64,000 nucleotides of DNA. It comes from Serinus canaria (Eukaryota; Chordata; Aves; Passeriformes; Fringillidae). Within the stretch, counting starts at the first letter, position 1. Every line of letters starts with the position of its first letter. The notes beneath the pieces were generated by a model, which saw only the letters and a list, made by a program, of their open reading frames with translations, was not told where the DNA came from and did not search any database. Positions 46,946 through 58,355 of this stretch are shown here, in pieces. The position numbers and the translations under genes were made by a program. Location of the stretch: assembly GCF_022539315.1 (NCBI RefSeq), contig NC_066315.1, positions 91,366,990-91,430,989 of the forward strand, written 5' to 3'.

Positions 46946-49900
46946 TGGGAAATCCAGGTTAGTTTTAAGCCAGATGAGTTTGCTGTTTCTCCTCCCATTC
47001 CCATGATCCCTGCCCCAGCCCAAGGAAGGGAAGGCACTGCAGAGGAAAGCAGTGAGTGTGGTGTGTTGGTGTCCCTGCTGCTGACAGTTGTTCTGCTGTG
47101 CAGGTCACATCTGCAACGCTGCAGCCCAAATGATGCAGTAGCTCAGACAGAACCAGGCCTTTCCTTGAGCTGCAAGGATAATGCAGTATGGAAAAGTAGA
47201 GCATGCTAACACCAAAAAGTATTTTCCACCATATTTATTAGATTTGGGAGGTTTTTCCTGCCCTTGAAAGTCTGGGGACCTTTTAGTGTTGCATTAACTA
47301 CTCCATCTCATGGGAAGAGAGGCTGATTTGGAGGCCTGGAGTAAAGCAAGCTTTTTTTAAAAAGTCTCATATTTCATAAGAGAATTTGAAGATTTCAGTG
47401 AAGTTCATAACATATATTTTTTATTTATATATTACCTATTTTTATCTGTATTTTTAGTTTCTCAGGTTCAGTCGTCCTTGTTAACTTACCTTGAAAAGTC
47501 TTTCACTGAAAGCTATAACTTAGGTCCAAAGTGGGTGTAACTGTGCAGCTGAACATGTGATGCATCCTGATTCTCTTTCCAAAAGACTGAAATATGCCAG
47601 CTTGCCCAGTGGATGGAAATACTTTCCACTGTGCTTCCCTCAAGAGATCAGTTTAAAACAGAGAGTCATTGCTTCTGTAAAATTTGAACCCAGAGCCCTC
47701 CAGCTTTGGCATTTTATTTTCATGATTTAAATTTGTTCCCCAACTCCTTAATTTCAAAGGGCCAGCAGTCCACCAGAGTTTCCTTTAGCAATCAGACAAA
47801 AAGCAGATGTTCATGCTGAATATTGCACAGCTCTGTACAGCAGGCAGGAAACTTCATGTAATAAAATTATTCAGTGTGGAAATTCTTGACTGTGGCCCAG
47901 TTCACAAAGCTTGCAAAAAGCCCTGTCATGAGTTTGGCCATGCCTTTTGAAATGAAGGATAGGGGGAACAAACTTAAGTTATGAAAATAAGGTCCCAAAG
48001 GCTGAAGGGTTCTGGGTTCAAATTTCTCAAAAGCACTAGGACTAGGTTTTTAAACTGATCTTTGCAATGAACTGCAGCAGGAGGCATTGTCAAAAACTGG
48101 GCAAGCTGGCACAGTCCAGTCTTTCCTCAAAAAACAGGGAGGCAAACATAAACTTCTGAGGCAACAGGCTTTTTTTCAGTTAAAGGCATTCTTTAGTTGT
48201 TAATGTCAGCTTTCTCAGTGTCTGTGGAAATACAGAGCTCCTTCTGATGGTTTGCTTTTGACTTAAATGTCCAACCTAATTTTTTTTTTTTCTATCAAAT
48301 CATACTGTTTACTTCAATAAGATATAATTATAAAGTATAGTAACTCTTCCCTGGTTTCAACTATAATCTCCTATGAAGATTCAGTGATTTACCATCAAGA
48401 CCAACTCTCAACTCCTTCACACTTTATGAGATATTTTTCCAGAATTTAAAAGGTTTTTAGCATCCCATCACAGAGGGAAAGAAGATGGTGGTCAGATTCA
48501 GAATTTATTTTTCAAATACCTATTTTCCATTAATAATGTACAAAATCCTTTCTGTGTTAGAAACAAATTATATGATTTTACCTGTAACAAAGATGATTCA
48601 GGTGCCTCCATTATTTTTCTCTTTCTATCTAGTAATTTGTAGTGTTTTGCAGTATAAATATACTCTAACCAATTTGATTTATCATATTTCTTTCCAAATT
48701 CAATTTTCTCTCCTTGGTTTTGTTTGGATGTCTTTTTTATTAGGAAGACAGTTTGACAACCAGCTGGGACTTGTCCTCAAGTTAGCTGGAGAATGGGAAT
48801 CTTTTACTTTGAATGGTAGACACTTATCTCTCTTACCCTGAGCATGCACAATGAAATAAAACCTCCCCTCTTGCTGGTGATGCCATCACAAATTTACCTT
48901 CTTTCTTCGTTAACAAATGAATACATTTTGCTTTTTGAGAGGCTCAAAAGTTCACTACCAACACAGGGCTTGATAAGACTTTTGAGATAAGACTTTTGGG
49001 TACTAACTCAATTGGATGACCATAATACATGATTAGTCATAGAGCCATAGAATGGTTGGGGTTGGAAGGACCTTAAAGAGGATCCAGTTCAAAACTCCTT
49101 GCAATGGGCAGAGACACCTTCCACTAGAACAAATTGCTTAAAGCCCCATCTAACCTGACATCAAAAAGCTCCAGAGATGGGGCATCCACAGCTTCTCTGG
49201 GCAACCTGTTCTAGTGTCACACAAACGTCAGAATAAGGAATTTCTTCCTAATGTCTAATATAAATTTATCCTCTATCAGTTTTAAACCATTGTCCCTCGT
49301 CCTATCACTCCACTTCCAGATAAGGAGTCCCTCCCCTTCTACTCTCTAGGCCTCCCTAAAGTACTGGAAGGCCACGACAAAGTCTCCTGAGGCCTTCTCT
49401 CTTCCATGTGAACCCCAATTCTCTCAGCCAGTAGTCATGGGGAAGTGTTCCAGCCCCCAGTCATCTTTCTGGGCCTCTTCTAGCTCTTCACTTGGGCACG
49501 GCCATGTCCTTCTTATACTGAGGGCTCTAACCTGAACACAATATTCCAGGTCGGGTTTCACTAGGGGGGAGTGGAAGATCACCTCTCTTAACCTGCTGGC
49601 CATTCTTCTTTTGATGTATCCCAGAGTACAACTGTATTTCTGGGTTGTGAGCACACACTGCAGGCTCATATTCAGTTTCTCATCTGCCAGTCCTGCTGGG
49701 TCCTTCTCCACAGGGCTGCTCTCAGTTGGCTGATCACCCAGCCTGTATTCATGTTTGGGATTGACCCAGGCACAAGAGTTTGCACTTGGCCTTGTTAAAC
49801 TTCATGAGGCTCATATGGGCGCAGCTCTCTGTATTATTGCATAAAAAATTAAGTGTCCATAAATGCTTTTGATATGCTTGAATTAAAATATTTAATATGA

Positions 49901-50867
49901 ATTTTTTGGACGTTCACAGAACTTAGGCTTCTGTGAACAGAAGGTTTCTAGTCCGCCTTGAGCAAGATTTAGCATCTACCTTTAAAAGTAGCTTGGAAGC
50001 TACAGCTAAGCCTCCATACCTTTCCGTACTACTTTTGCACATGCTGATGTAGAAGCCAGCTGGTTGTACTGAAACTTGGACTAATTTGAAGTGGAAGGAA
50101 TGGAGCTTAACACAAATGCAGGTAGGACTGCAATTGCTTCTTAACTGAGTGTGTGAGAACATATAAGAAAGGTGGCTGCAAATCAGAGGAGGTATTAACT
50201 GAATCCTGAGGTCATGTGGGAAAAAAGCTGTACACAGACTGAAGAAGTCAATCGTTAAAGTAAGGTATAATGAGAAATGGATAAAAGAGGAAAAATTATA
50301 TGGGAACACACTGAAAACATTCCAAGTTGCCAACCCTAATTAGTGTTTGTGAAATCCCTGACTGTTGCCATGGCAATAAATGTGATACTACAAATGCAGC
50401 ATTCTGACTTCTTCACAGGATCAAGCAAAGTTGGAAAGGAGCAAATCCCTATGTAAACATCAATATCGTCAATTAATTAGGAAACACAGCAAGATAAATA
50501 ATAAGAACCCATGAAAGGTAAATTAATTTCTGTTTTCTGCCTGCTATATTTGAAAGTTTCTCCAGTATCAAGTATTTCTGTAATTCACTTTCATTCTACA
50601 TTAATGTTTTATCATAGGCTACTGTGGAAGTTGTCATTAAGAGAGTTTTTTAATACATTATTTAGCAAGTTAAAGACTTTGGCTTATTTGAGCTATTCCA
50701 GCTACTTAAAACCATTTCTTTTTTTAAATGTCACTTAGCAAGTTATTTATTTATTTGTTTATTTGAGATAAAATTTCGCCTAAATAAGCCCTGAGTTCTC
50801 TGTTCCTTTTAGGAGCTGATAAACAATCTAAAATGGAGCTGATAATCCTGAGTGCCAGCAAGTGGCA
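46946..50867. other. Intergenic stretch, CR1 plus plain DNA
   Basis: Holds the CR1 at 49038-49830. The remaining parts (46.9-49.0 and 49.8-50.9 kb) show no gene; the 118- and 136-codon ORFs are AT-rich and lack family resemblance. Confidence 0.55.
49038..49830 (-). mobile_element. CR1 LINE, about 0.8 kb 3' portion
   Basis: One of the longer and better preserved copies. It opens 'TCATAGAGCCATAGAATGGTT' and passes 'GCATCCACAGCTTCTCTGGG', 'CCTCGTCCTATCACTCCACT' and 'ACACAATATTCCAGGTCGGG', ending near 'TTAAACTTCATGAGGCTCAT'. The minus-strand 95-codon ORF across it is CR1 coding remnant. Confidence 0.93.
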
Positions 50868-51774
50868 TATACAGGACCACTGGGGGAATCAGGTCCAGAC
50901 AACAAGGGTTTATGAAAGGCATGTCCTGCTTGACCAACCTGATCTGTGACCAGGTGACTCGCTTAAGGGATTAAAGAAATGTTGTCCAGCTAAACTTCAG
51001 TTAAGCCTTTGACACCATTTCCCACAACATTCTTCTGGAGAAACTGGCTTCACATGTCTTGGATGGATGTATTCTTGGCTGGATGAAAAGCTGTCTGTAT
51101 GGCCAGGCCCAGAGAGTAGTGGTGAATAACACCCAGCTGATGGCTGGTCACAAGTGGTGCTCCCCAGGGCACGCTGTTGGGGCCAGTTCTGTTTAATATT
51201 TATCAATGATCTGGATGAGGAGACCAAGTGCACCCTCAGGAAGTTTGCAGACTCTCACCAAGTTGGGTGGCAATATCAATCTACTGGGTAGGAATATTGA
51301 TCTATGGAAAGGCTCTCTAGAGGGATCAGGACAGGCTGGATTGATGGGCTGAGGCAACTGTCTGAGCTTCAACAAATGCCAGGTCACAACAAGGGCCCTT
51401 GGGTCACAACAACACCAGGCAGTGCTGGAGGCTGGGGGCAGAGTGTCTGGAAAGCTGCTGGTGGAAAAGGACCTGGGAGTGCTGATTGACAGTGACTGAA
51501 CAAGAGCCAGTGTGTGCCCAGGTGGCCAAGGAGGCCAGTGGCTTCCTGGTCTGCGCCAGGAATATGAGGCCAGCAGGACCAGAGAAGGGATCATCCCTGC
51601 GTACTTGGCACTGGTAAGGATGCACCTCAAATCTCGAGTTCACTTTTGGGTTCCTCACAGCTAGAATGACATTGAGGTGCTGGAGTGAGTCCAGAGGAGG
51701 GCAATGGAGCTGGTGAAGGGTCTGGATGGGAAGTGCTTCAAGCAGTGAGAAAAGGAGGGGAGAAAAGGAGGCTC

Positions 51775-51780
51775 AGGGGT
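51775..51780. repeat. Left target-site duplication of the nested LTR (AGGGGT)
   Basis: Pairs with AGGGCT at 52150-52155. The CR1 sequence expected across an empty site agrees with one copy of the hexamer, so both boundaries are fixed. Confidence 0.8.
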
Positions 51781-52149
51781 TGTGGCAGCAGCTCTCTGGC
51801 CACAGAGAGCAACAGATGACTTTCCCAGGCATTTTCCTGGAGAAGGCTGTCAGAAGATCAGAGAAAAGAATGAGAAACAATTCTTATCTCCACTTGCTGT
51901 GCCTGTGGTTGTGCACATGTGGAATGTGTTATGGAAATTTGTTTACCAAAGGATGATTTCTTAATTGGACACTGGATGGTGTTCGATTCATTGCCCAATT
52001 AGGTCAATGCTGTATCGGACTGTCTGTAAGGGGATGAGTTTTTCAAGAAAGATAGTATAGTATAATATAGTGTAATAAAGTGATGGATCAGCCTTCTGCT
52101 ATCATGGAGTCAATGCTAATTATTACCCAGCTGGGGGCCTGCAATAACA
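51781..52149 (+). mobile_element. Solo retroviral LTR inserted in the CR1 (369 bp)
   Basis: The CR1 text stops after 'GGAGGCTCAGGGGT' and resumes at 'AGGGCTGACCTCATGGCTCT'. The intervening 369 bp start TGTGGCAGC and end GCAATAACA, i.e. TG...CA ends. AGGGGT before and AGGGCT after form a 6-bp target-site duplication with one mismatch. An AATAAA at 52074-52079 is correctly placed for plus-strand polyadenylation. No internal viral coding sequence remains, as expected after recombination between two LTRs. A 6-bp duplication is usual for the alpharetrovirus/ERVK-like group; the family name is not known to me. Confidence 0.88.
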
Positions 52150-52155
52150 AGGGCT
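52150..52155. repeat. Right target-site duplication of the nested LTR (AGGGCT)
   Basis: Second copy of the hexamer at 51775-51780, differing at one base. Confidence 0.8.
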
Positions 52156-52634
52156 GACCTCATGGCTCTTTGCAACTGCCTGAAAGGAGGGTGTAGCCAG
52201 GCAGGGATCAGTCTGCTCTCCCAGGTAACAAGTAACAGGACAAGAGGAAATGGACTCAGGTTGTGCCAGGGAAGGTATAGATTGGATATTAGGAAAAATT
52301 TATTCACTGAAAGGATTGTCAAGCACTCAAATGGGCTGTCCATAGGAGTGATAGAGCCTCTGGGGTATTTAAAAGACACATAGATGGATGTAGCACTTGG
52401 GGACATGGCTTTTTCATGGACTTGGCAGTGCTAGGTTAGCTGTTGGACTCTATCTTACAGTCTTTTACAACCTACATGTTTCAATGATTCTACGAAAATA
52501 TTAAACAATGTGAAAAAAATGCCTTTTTTTTCCCATGGTCTTATCTTTGGCAGGACTTCAGAACCTTGTATTACTTGAGTAATTTCATTATACACACATA
52601 AGGGTCTTGCCATAAACCGAACATAATTTATATC

Positions 52635-53217
52635 TGTGCTGCAGTTTAACCCTAGCAGGCAACTCAGCCCCACACAGCCACTTGCTCACTCCCCACTGGT
52701 GGGCTTGAAGACAGAATCAGAAGAGTAAAAGGGAAAAAAGTCTTGGGTTTCTCCCAATAATAAAGACAGGTTAATAGAGAAAGCAAAAGCTGCATATGCA
52801 AGCAAAGCAAAACAAGGAATTCATTCATCCCTTGAGCATGCAGGTGTTCAGGATCCCCAGGACAGCAGGCCTCTATCATGCTTGGGACTTGGGAAGACAA
52901 ATGCCACCACTCTGAATGTCCCCACCCGCCTTCTTCTTTCCCCAGATTTATTGCTGAGCATCATGCTTATGGTATGGAAAATCCCTTGGGTCGCTTGGAG
53001 ACTGCCTTGGCTGTGTCCCATCCCAAGTTCTTGTGTACCCCCAGCTTTTATCGCTGGAAGGGTGGGGAGCAAAAACAGCCTTGGCTCTGAGTAAGCTCTG
53101 CTCAGAAGCAACGAAAACATCCCTTTGTTACCAACACTGCTTCCAGCACAAATCCAAAGCACAGTCCCACATCACCTACTGTGACAAAAATTAACTCTAT
53201 CTCAACCAAAACCAGCA
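52635..53217 (-). mobile_element. Solo LTR of a common avian ERV family (583 bp)
   Basis: Read on the minus strand, it starts TGCTGGTTTTGG, has a GATAAAAG-like TATA near 53050, a polyadenylation signal AATAAA at 52952-52947, and ends GTTTAAACTGCAGCACA-like text (plus strand TGTGCTGCAGTTTAACCC). The whole order matches an LTR family I recognise from many bird genomes, probably ERVL-like. No gag or pol sequence is next to it. The flanks do not show a clear target duplication, so it is probably old. It lies 140 bp beyond the CR1 that carries another LTR. Confidence 0.85.
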
Positions 53218-55640
53218 GAAGGTGGAATCCCATGCTTCTTTATAAAGAAAATCCTTGGTTTTGTGGGGTACGGTCAGAATCTTTATCTCATTTGACTTTC
53301 AAAGCCATATAACAATTTCAAGTATATAAACCCCTTCTGTGATCAAATGCAGCAACAACATTCCATATTCTGAATATAAGCATAAAGGTGACTAAAGCTA
53401 AAACAGAAGACAGAATAAAATTTGCTGTAAGTGTTTCCATTTCGTAAACAAGTTTTTTTTACTTTTATTTGAGAAATCACCGCATTGGTAATATTCACAA
53501 ACGCAGGTCTGGATTACATTCTCAAATATGTCCTCTGCTGCTAAGAATTTGATTAACTGGCACCCCATCTATTCAATTACTACATCAATAGTTTGTCATT
53601 TTAAAAAGTTAATCCTTTTTGTCCAATAGTAATTATTGTTTAATCCATATCTTGCAATATTCCTAACAGTTAGCTTCATTAATTTAATAAAGGACAGATA
53701 AGTATTTCTTTTCTAAATACTATCTAGTCTGGTTGACAAAGCATGTGATTGACCATGATTTTGAATAGTTTCATGGATGACTTCATAAGCAGGGTAAGAA
53801 AGGTCAGTTTGAATACCTGGGTTATTTTGAATTTGTCAATGTTTTCATCATGTTTTTATAATTTGATAGAGAGGCAGTATAATGGAATGAAAAGGAAAAT
53901 GAAGTAAGAGCATTGACTAGACGCTAGCTCAGCAAACAGAAGGTTTTATTCCCAACTCCATGACCCAGATGCTGTATGCCCTTGGGTTGGCATTCTCCTA
54001 TTTCTTTTTATTTAATCTGTTTGGATTGGAGCTTCTCCTGGGTGGGAACTGGAGGTGCTAATTAGAGTAGGTAGCAAAATGGGGTCCTGATCTCTGTTGT
54101 GGCCTCTAGGTGTTGCTATAATACAAATAATTAATCAAAAGACATGTTCCAGTGCCCTCAGAGGGTGTTGCCAATTTTTCCCAGAACCACACTTAATTTT
54201 ATACAATTAGACCTCTCTCCCCGTCCTCTCTACAGCATAACTGAAATTTTAGCTTTGTATATTGGGCAAATGAACCTGAACGTGAAAAGTAAAAGTAGGA
54301 GAGCTGTAGAAAGAGATTTGACTCACCTCTAGTTAAAGTTCCTCAATTTTAGGTGCCTTTGTGATAGTCTCTTGTCCAAGGGTGATCGCTACTAGAGGAA
54401 CCTGCTATTATATTCCTGACTCAGCCCAACCTTCCACTGCCAAAATCAACTTTTGGGCATCACATCCCTTAGCAAGGCCTCTGCTGCTGATGTGTTTTAG
54501 GGGTATAAGCACACAAGGCACACATAAAGACACAAGTGCAGGTTAGATCAAGAGATAGGCCTGTTCTCATGTCTAAGGACACAAGGCCCTAAAATAATTA
54601 CAAAATGAGATACTTGTAAGTTTAGTGAGGATAAACTTTGTCTTGTAGGGTGAAAGTTCAGACCCTGGTGTGGCTGGATCTCAAGATCAGCACATTTTAC
54701 CCAAGAGGAAGCTAATATGCAAAACTCATTGTCATTATCATTAACAATCTAAAGAGTCACAGTTAAAATTTTAAAAATACTGCATAGGGAAAAAAAAAAC
54801 CAAAAAACCCCAAAAATAATTTGGAAGAGTTAGCACAACCTTTTGGTTTGTCACATTTCCAGGGAAGGGGCTGTCAATGCTGCAGCCCAGCCCAGCACAT
54901 CATTTGATGTAGCCTCCAGCTGAGCAGCTCCTGCGGAACAGCGCTCGCGGAGGTGTGCCGGAGCCATCCGTACTCACAGCAATGCCCGGAATAGCGGCAG
55001 ATGCCTCTCCAAACTGCGTTTGTTGGAAATGCATTTGTAGCCAAACAGTTTTGTCTGGCAGGGGAGAAACGATCCCTCCTGCAAGGCAACGGCACAGTAA
55101 GGAAAGGAGCTGGATGGGCGTTTGAAAAAAATGATGCAGGTGCCTGCTGGAGCGATGCCTTAACAGGATTTACTGATGGAAAGGGGCTGAATACGGGATG
55201 GGAGCTCGGTCTTCTTCCTGGCCTGACATAGTGCTATGAGCCCTGTAGCCATATACTCCCTTCTCTGCAGCCTCATCAGCTCTGGATTGACAACTACATT
55301 CCCTTTTTGTCACGGAGGAGAAATACAGTGAGGGGTGACTAGTATCTCTGCTCTGGTCTATATGTGGTTCAGCCTCTGAGACAACCATGGTCCAGCCCTC
55401 AATATCTAATTGAGATTGCATAACCAGATACTGCAGGCATGAATTTAAAAAAGCTATTTTAATCAAAAGACTAGCCATTAAATTGCCAGTGTTCTTAAGC
55501 ATGCTTCACCAATTTTTCCACTTTTAAGACTCAAGTAGACAATTTTTTTAATGTTTTATAAATGATAAAAAATTCACATCAGATTTTAACAGAATTAAGC
55601 ATACTTATTCAACACACATGGGGCCTCTGAAAAAAATGTT
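53218..55640. other. Intergenic stretch downstream of NR4A3
   Basis: AT-rich DNA with homopolymer patches near 54788-54820. A more GC- and CpG-rich block lies at about 54860-55230, including 'GCGCTCGCGGAGGTGTGCCGG'. No coding exon is supported in it. Confidence 0.5.
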
Positions 55641-55713
55641 ATTCAATTTAATAATTTTAATTTACATTGTATATGTACATGAGCATTTCTTTCAACCCAC
55701 AGGTTAACACCAC

Positions 55714-55755
55714 ACAAAAAAAAAAAAAAAAGAAAAAAAAAAGAAAAGAAAGAAA
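55714..55755 (+). repeat. A-rich tract (A and AG runs)
   Basis: Long A runs interrupted by single G residues, followed by GAAA repeats. It lies at the putative far end of the NR4A3 3'UTR; on the minus strand it is a T-rich tract. Confidence 0.85.
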
Positions 55756-56378
55756 GTACTGTGGTTAGCTGAGTGAAGAAACTCTTGAGACACTGTTGTC
55801 TGAAATAAAAGCAAGGCACTCTCCCTTAACACCTGATATATTCCTGAAATCTGCCTAGACAAAGGCATGTTCACACTGAGAGAGCTCTAAGAATAGTAGT
55901 AGATTTATTCTGCATTAACTCTTTCTTTTACCACTGTGACAGGTCACCGGTTGTACTCTAGGATGAATCAGTGTATTGAAGTTGACATGAAGGACAATTC
56001 CACAGATGATGGGATTTGGGAGAGTATCACAGCTAAGACTGTCTATGGAAGACTGGAGGACACAGACTACGTGAAATCTCACACGGGGCTCTCAACTTGC
56101 TTCCTCCCACTCACATTCCACTTAATAAATAAACCTTGCTCAACAAAAAAGCAATTTTACTGTACTATGCTGATTTGCTTCAAAATCCTTGATAAGGGCA
56201 CGCTCGCAAAAAGCTCCTGCAAGCCCTTGTCTGGCTGGTGCTCAGCACCTGGCAGGATTTGTCCTTAGATAAAAGTAATTTCTCAAGGGACCTTGTGTCT
56301 TACACAAGGAGACAAAAGCAAACATTCTTTTTTTGGATTTTATGTCTGTATGTTTTTGTATGCGCACATGTGTGTGAG

Positions 56379-56384
<6 letters not shown>

Positions 56385-56415
<31 letters not shown>

Positions 56416-56416
56416 T
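56385..56416. repeat. (TA)n tract in NR4A3 3'UTR region
   Basis: Preceded by a TG-rich stretch (56365-56385), then TATATA repeats broken by one TG. Confidence 0.9.
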
Positions 56417-57125
56417 TAGTATATACAAAAGCAAATTCAGTCAAAATATATTTGTCTTGCTGGTCAGGCTTGTTACAGCAACCTACAAGAAACATTAGCT
56501 TCTCTGATATTTAATTATGCTATTATGTTTGCACATAAGCTTAAAAGTCAATACAAAAAGCAATACTTCTCCAAATATTATCTGCAGGTAAACCAGAAAT
56601 ATTAACTATAGTGATTAGAAGTCTGTTTCCCTATTGACACTACTATAAATCTTGATATAAGAATAATTTTTTCATAAAAGCACATCCAAACATAGTAAGT
56701 GATAAAATACCAGATTACTTTTTGAAAACCATACAGTGACTCGATATCTGGGTTATCCTTTGCAGCAATTAGGCAATTCATTTGGCATCTGTTTGATTGT
56801 ATAATTTAATTTCCATATAAACAGCATAGTTTAAAAAAAGACAAAAGCTAGAATGTTTAAAGCTAACAAAAGATACAGTGACATCAGGTTGACATTCAAA
56901 AATTTCTTTAGCAAAATGACCAACAAAATTTCGACTTAATACAGTGCATATAAAGTTTTTTAGAACTGAACTTTTTAAATATTATTTGAATTTAGCAAAA
57001 CATGAGCAAGATTTTAATATCAAAGTGCTAAACAGTACTGCCTTAGAAGTCACTGCAAATAAACTGTAAAATAACTCTGCTTGTGATTTGACAGATATTT
57101 TATATACAAATGGTTAATAAAAAGA

Positions 57126-57200
57126 CACGCGCACACACACACGCACACAAATATAGGTATATACATATATATACATACACATTATATATATGTATATAGT
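57126..57200. repeat. (CA)n/(TA)n tract in NR4A3 3'UTR region
   Basis: Alternating CA repeats grade into TATA/CATA repeats. On the minus strand it reads as TA followed by TG repeats, similar in make-up to the tract at 56365-56416. Confidence 0.9.
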
Positions 57201-58355
57201 TTTCCAACTGGTGTATCTGAGTCAGTGTGAACACCCCATTTAGTTATCGTGTGTAACAGGGTTCCCATGAGCTGGCAGTCATTGCAATAAATACAGGCAA
57301 AGCCATTACAATATACCATGCATACAAACATTTATACAAATAAAGACACTATGCAACAAATTATCTCATATTAATATGGCATCAACAGTATAAACATACA
57401 AAAAGGAGTACGAACACGGAATGTTTAAACGCAGCCCACTATATCCTTCCTAGCACTTACATTCATACTAATTTACAAGACTTGCTTGTTCTTGAAAACC
57501 ATCTTCTGTCTGCTTACTAACAAGTCGCTTGTGTTAGAAGTCTAGAACTGAACTATCCCTGATACTGACCCTGTATGCTCCAATCACTACTTACTCGGGT
57601 TTCCTTAGCTAAGGAACAACTGAGCCACAATTGCTCCCGTGTCTTCCACATACATTTGTCAATAAGTCACGCTACATGGAATCAAGTTTGGAAAACTCTG
57701 TCAGGTAAGTTAGTGCATGTAATTTTCTCCCTTGATTTCTTTTGTTTGTTTTCCTAATAAAATAAATTAGTTAATAAACGAGACTTAGTAAGACAGCACT
57801 TTAAAAAATTGCACTTGAACATGGGAGCTAACAGCCATTGTCATTTTGCTATATTTGATTTGTATGAAATGTTTAATTGAATGTACTTTGCTAAAAAAGT
57901 GAATTTTTGATTAGATTGTGCTGATGTATGTGCCCTTGATGCAGGAAGTATGCTAAAGGTATCCTCACAAAACACATACTACCCTGGCAAACAACAATTT
58001 GCTGTTCTTTCAAACACAGCTTCTACAATTTTACTCCTCATAGACCATGAGGTGTTAAACAACAGATTTAAAACAGTCATGTTAACCTTTTACTGCTGCT
58101 GGGATAGCATTGTCCAAAAGTGCCATATTAGCCATTTAAAAAACCCAAATCACACGAAAGAAAACAAAGAACACAACCCCAAACCAGTAAGCCAGTAAGT
58201 TTCAGGCCTCAGGTTGTAAGGACAAAGCGCCAGAAAAGACCTCATGTTAGACTCGGAGCGGCTTTTCTGTTAAGTGAGGGCAGAAATGTTAGCTGTAAGT
58301 CACGATCCGTTTGCCTGCTCTGGCGGGCGTTTGCCTCTCAGGAGGGTGGTTTGAC

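Larger units (their letters stand above)
50868..52494 (+). mobile_element. CR1 LINE with part of the reverse-transcriptase ORF, split by an LTR
   Basis: This is the longest CR1 in the window. It opens within ORF2 ('AACAAGGGTTTATGAAAGGC', 'CCTTTGACACCATTTCCCAC') and includes 'TTTAATATTTATCAATGATCTGG', coding the FNIYINDLD-like reverse-transcriptase stretch. It continues through 'AAGGACCTGGGAGTGCTGAT' to the 3' end 'GCAGTGCTAGGTTAGCTGTT...TCAATGATTCTACG'. Stops and small indels break the frame everywhere. It is interrupted at 51781-52149 by a solo LTR; taking that out leaves about 1,250 bp of CR1. Confidence 0.93.
55650..58355 (-). other. NR4A3: Probable NR4A3 3'UTR
   Basis: This 2.7 kb stretch follows the stop codon on the minus strand, has no CR1 or LTR insertion and is U/A-rich with scattered AUUUA pentamers, as expected for an immediate-early mRNA with a long, unstable 3'UTR. 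Possible polyadenylation signals on the minus strand are AATAAA at 55909-55904 and ATTAAA at 55661-55656 and 55652-55647. It includes TA and CA/TA tracts at 56385-56416 and 57126-57200. The end point is inferred. Confidence 0.5.

Noticed and set aside
51193..51658. Minus-strand ORFs of 145 and 84 codons
   Set aside because: They are antisense across the CR1 ORF2 remnant; the sense strand explains the sequence.
52664..53162. ORFs on both strands between 52664 and 53162 as genes
   Set aside because: They lie entirely inside the solo LTR at 52635-53217.
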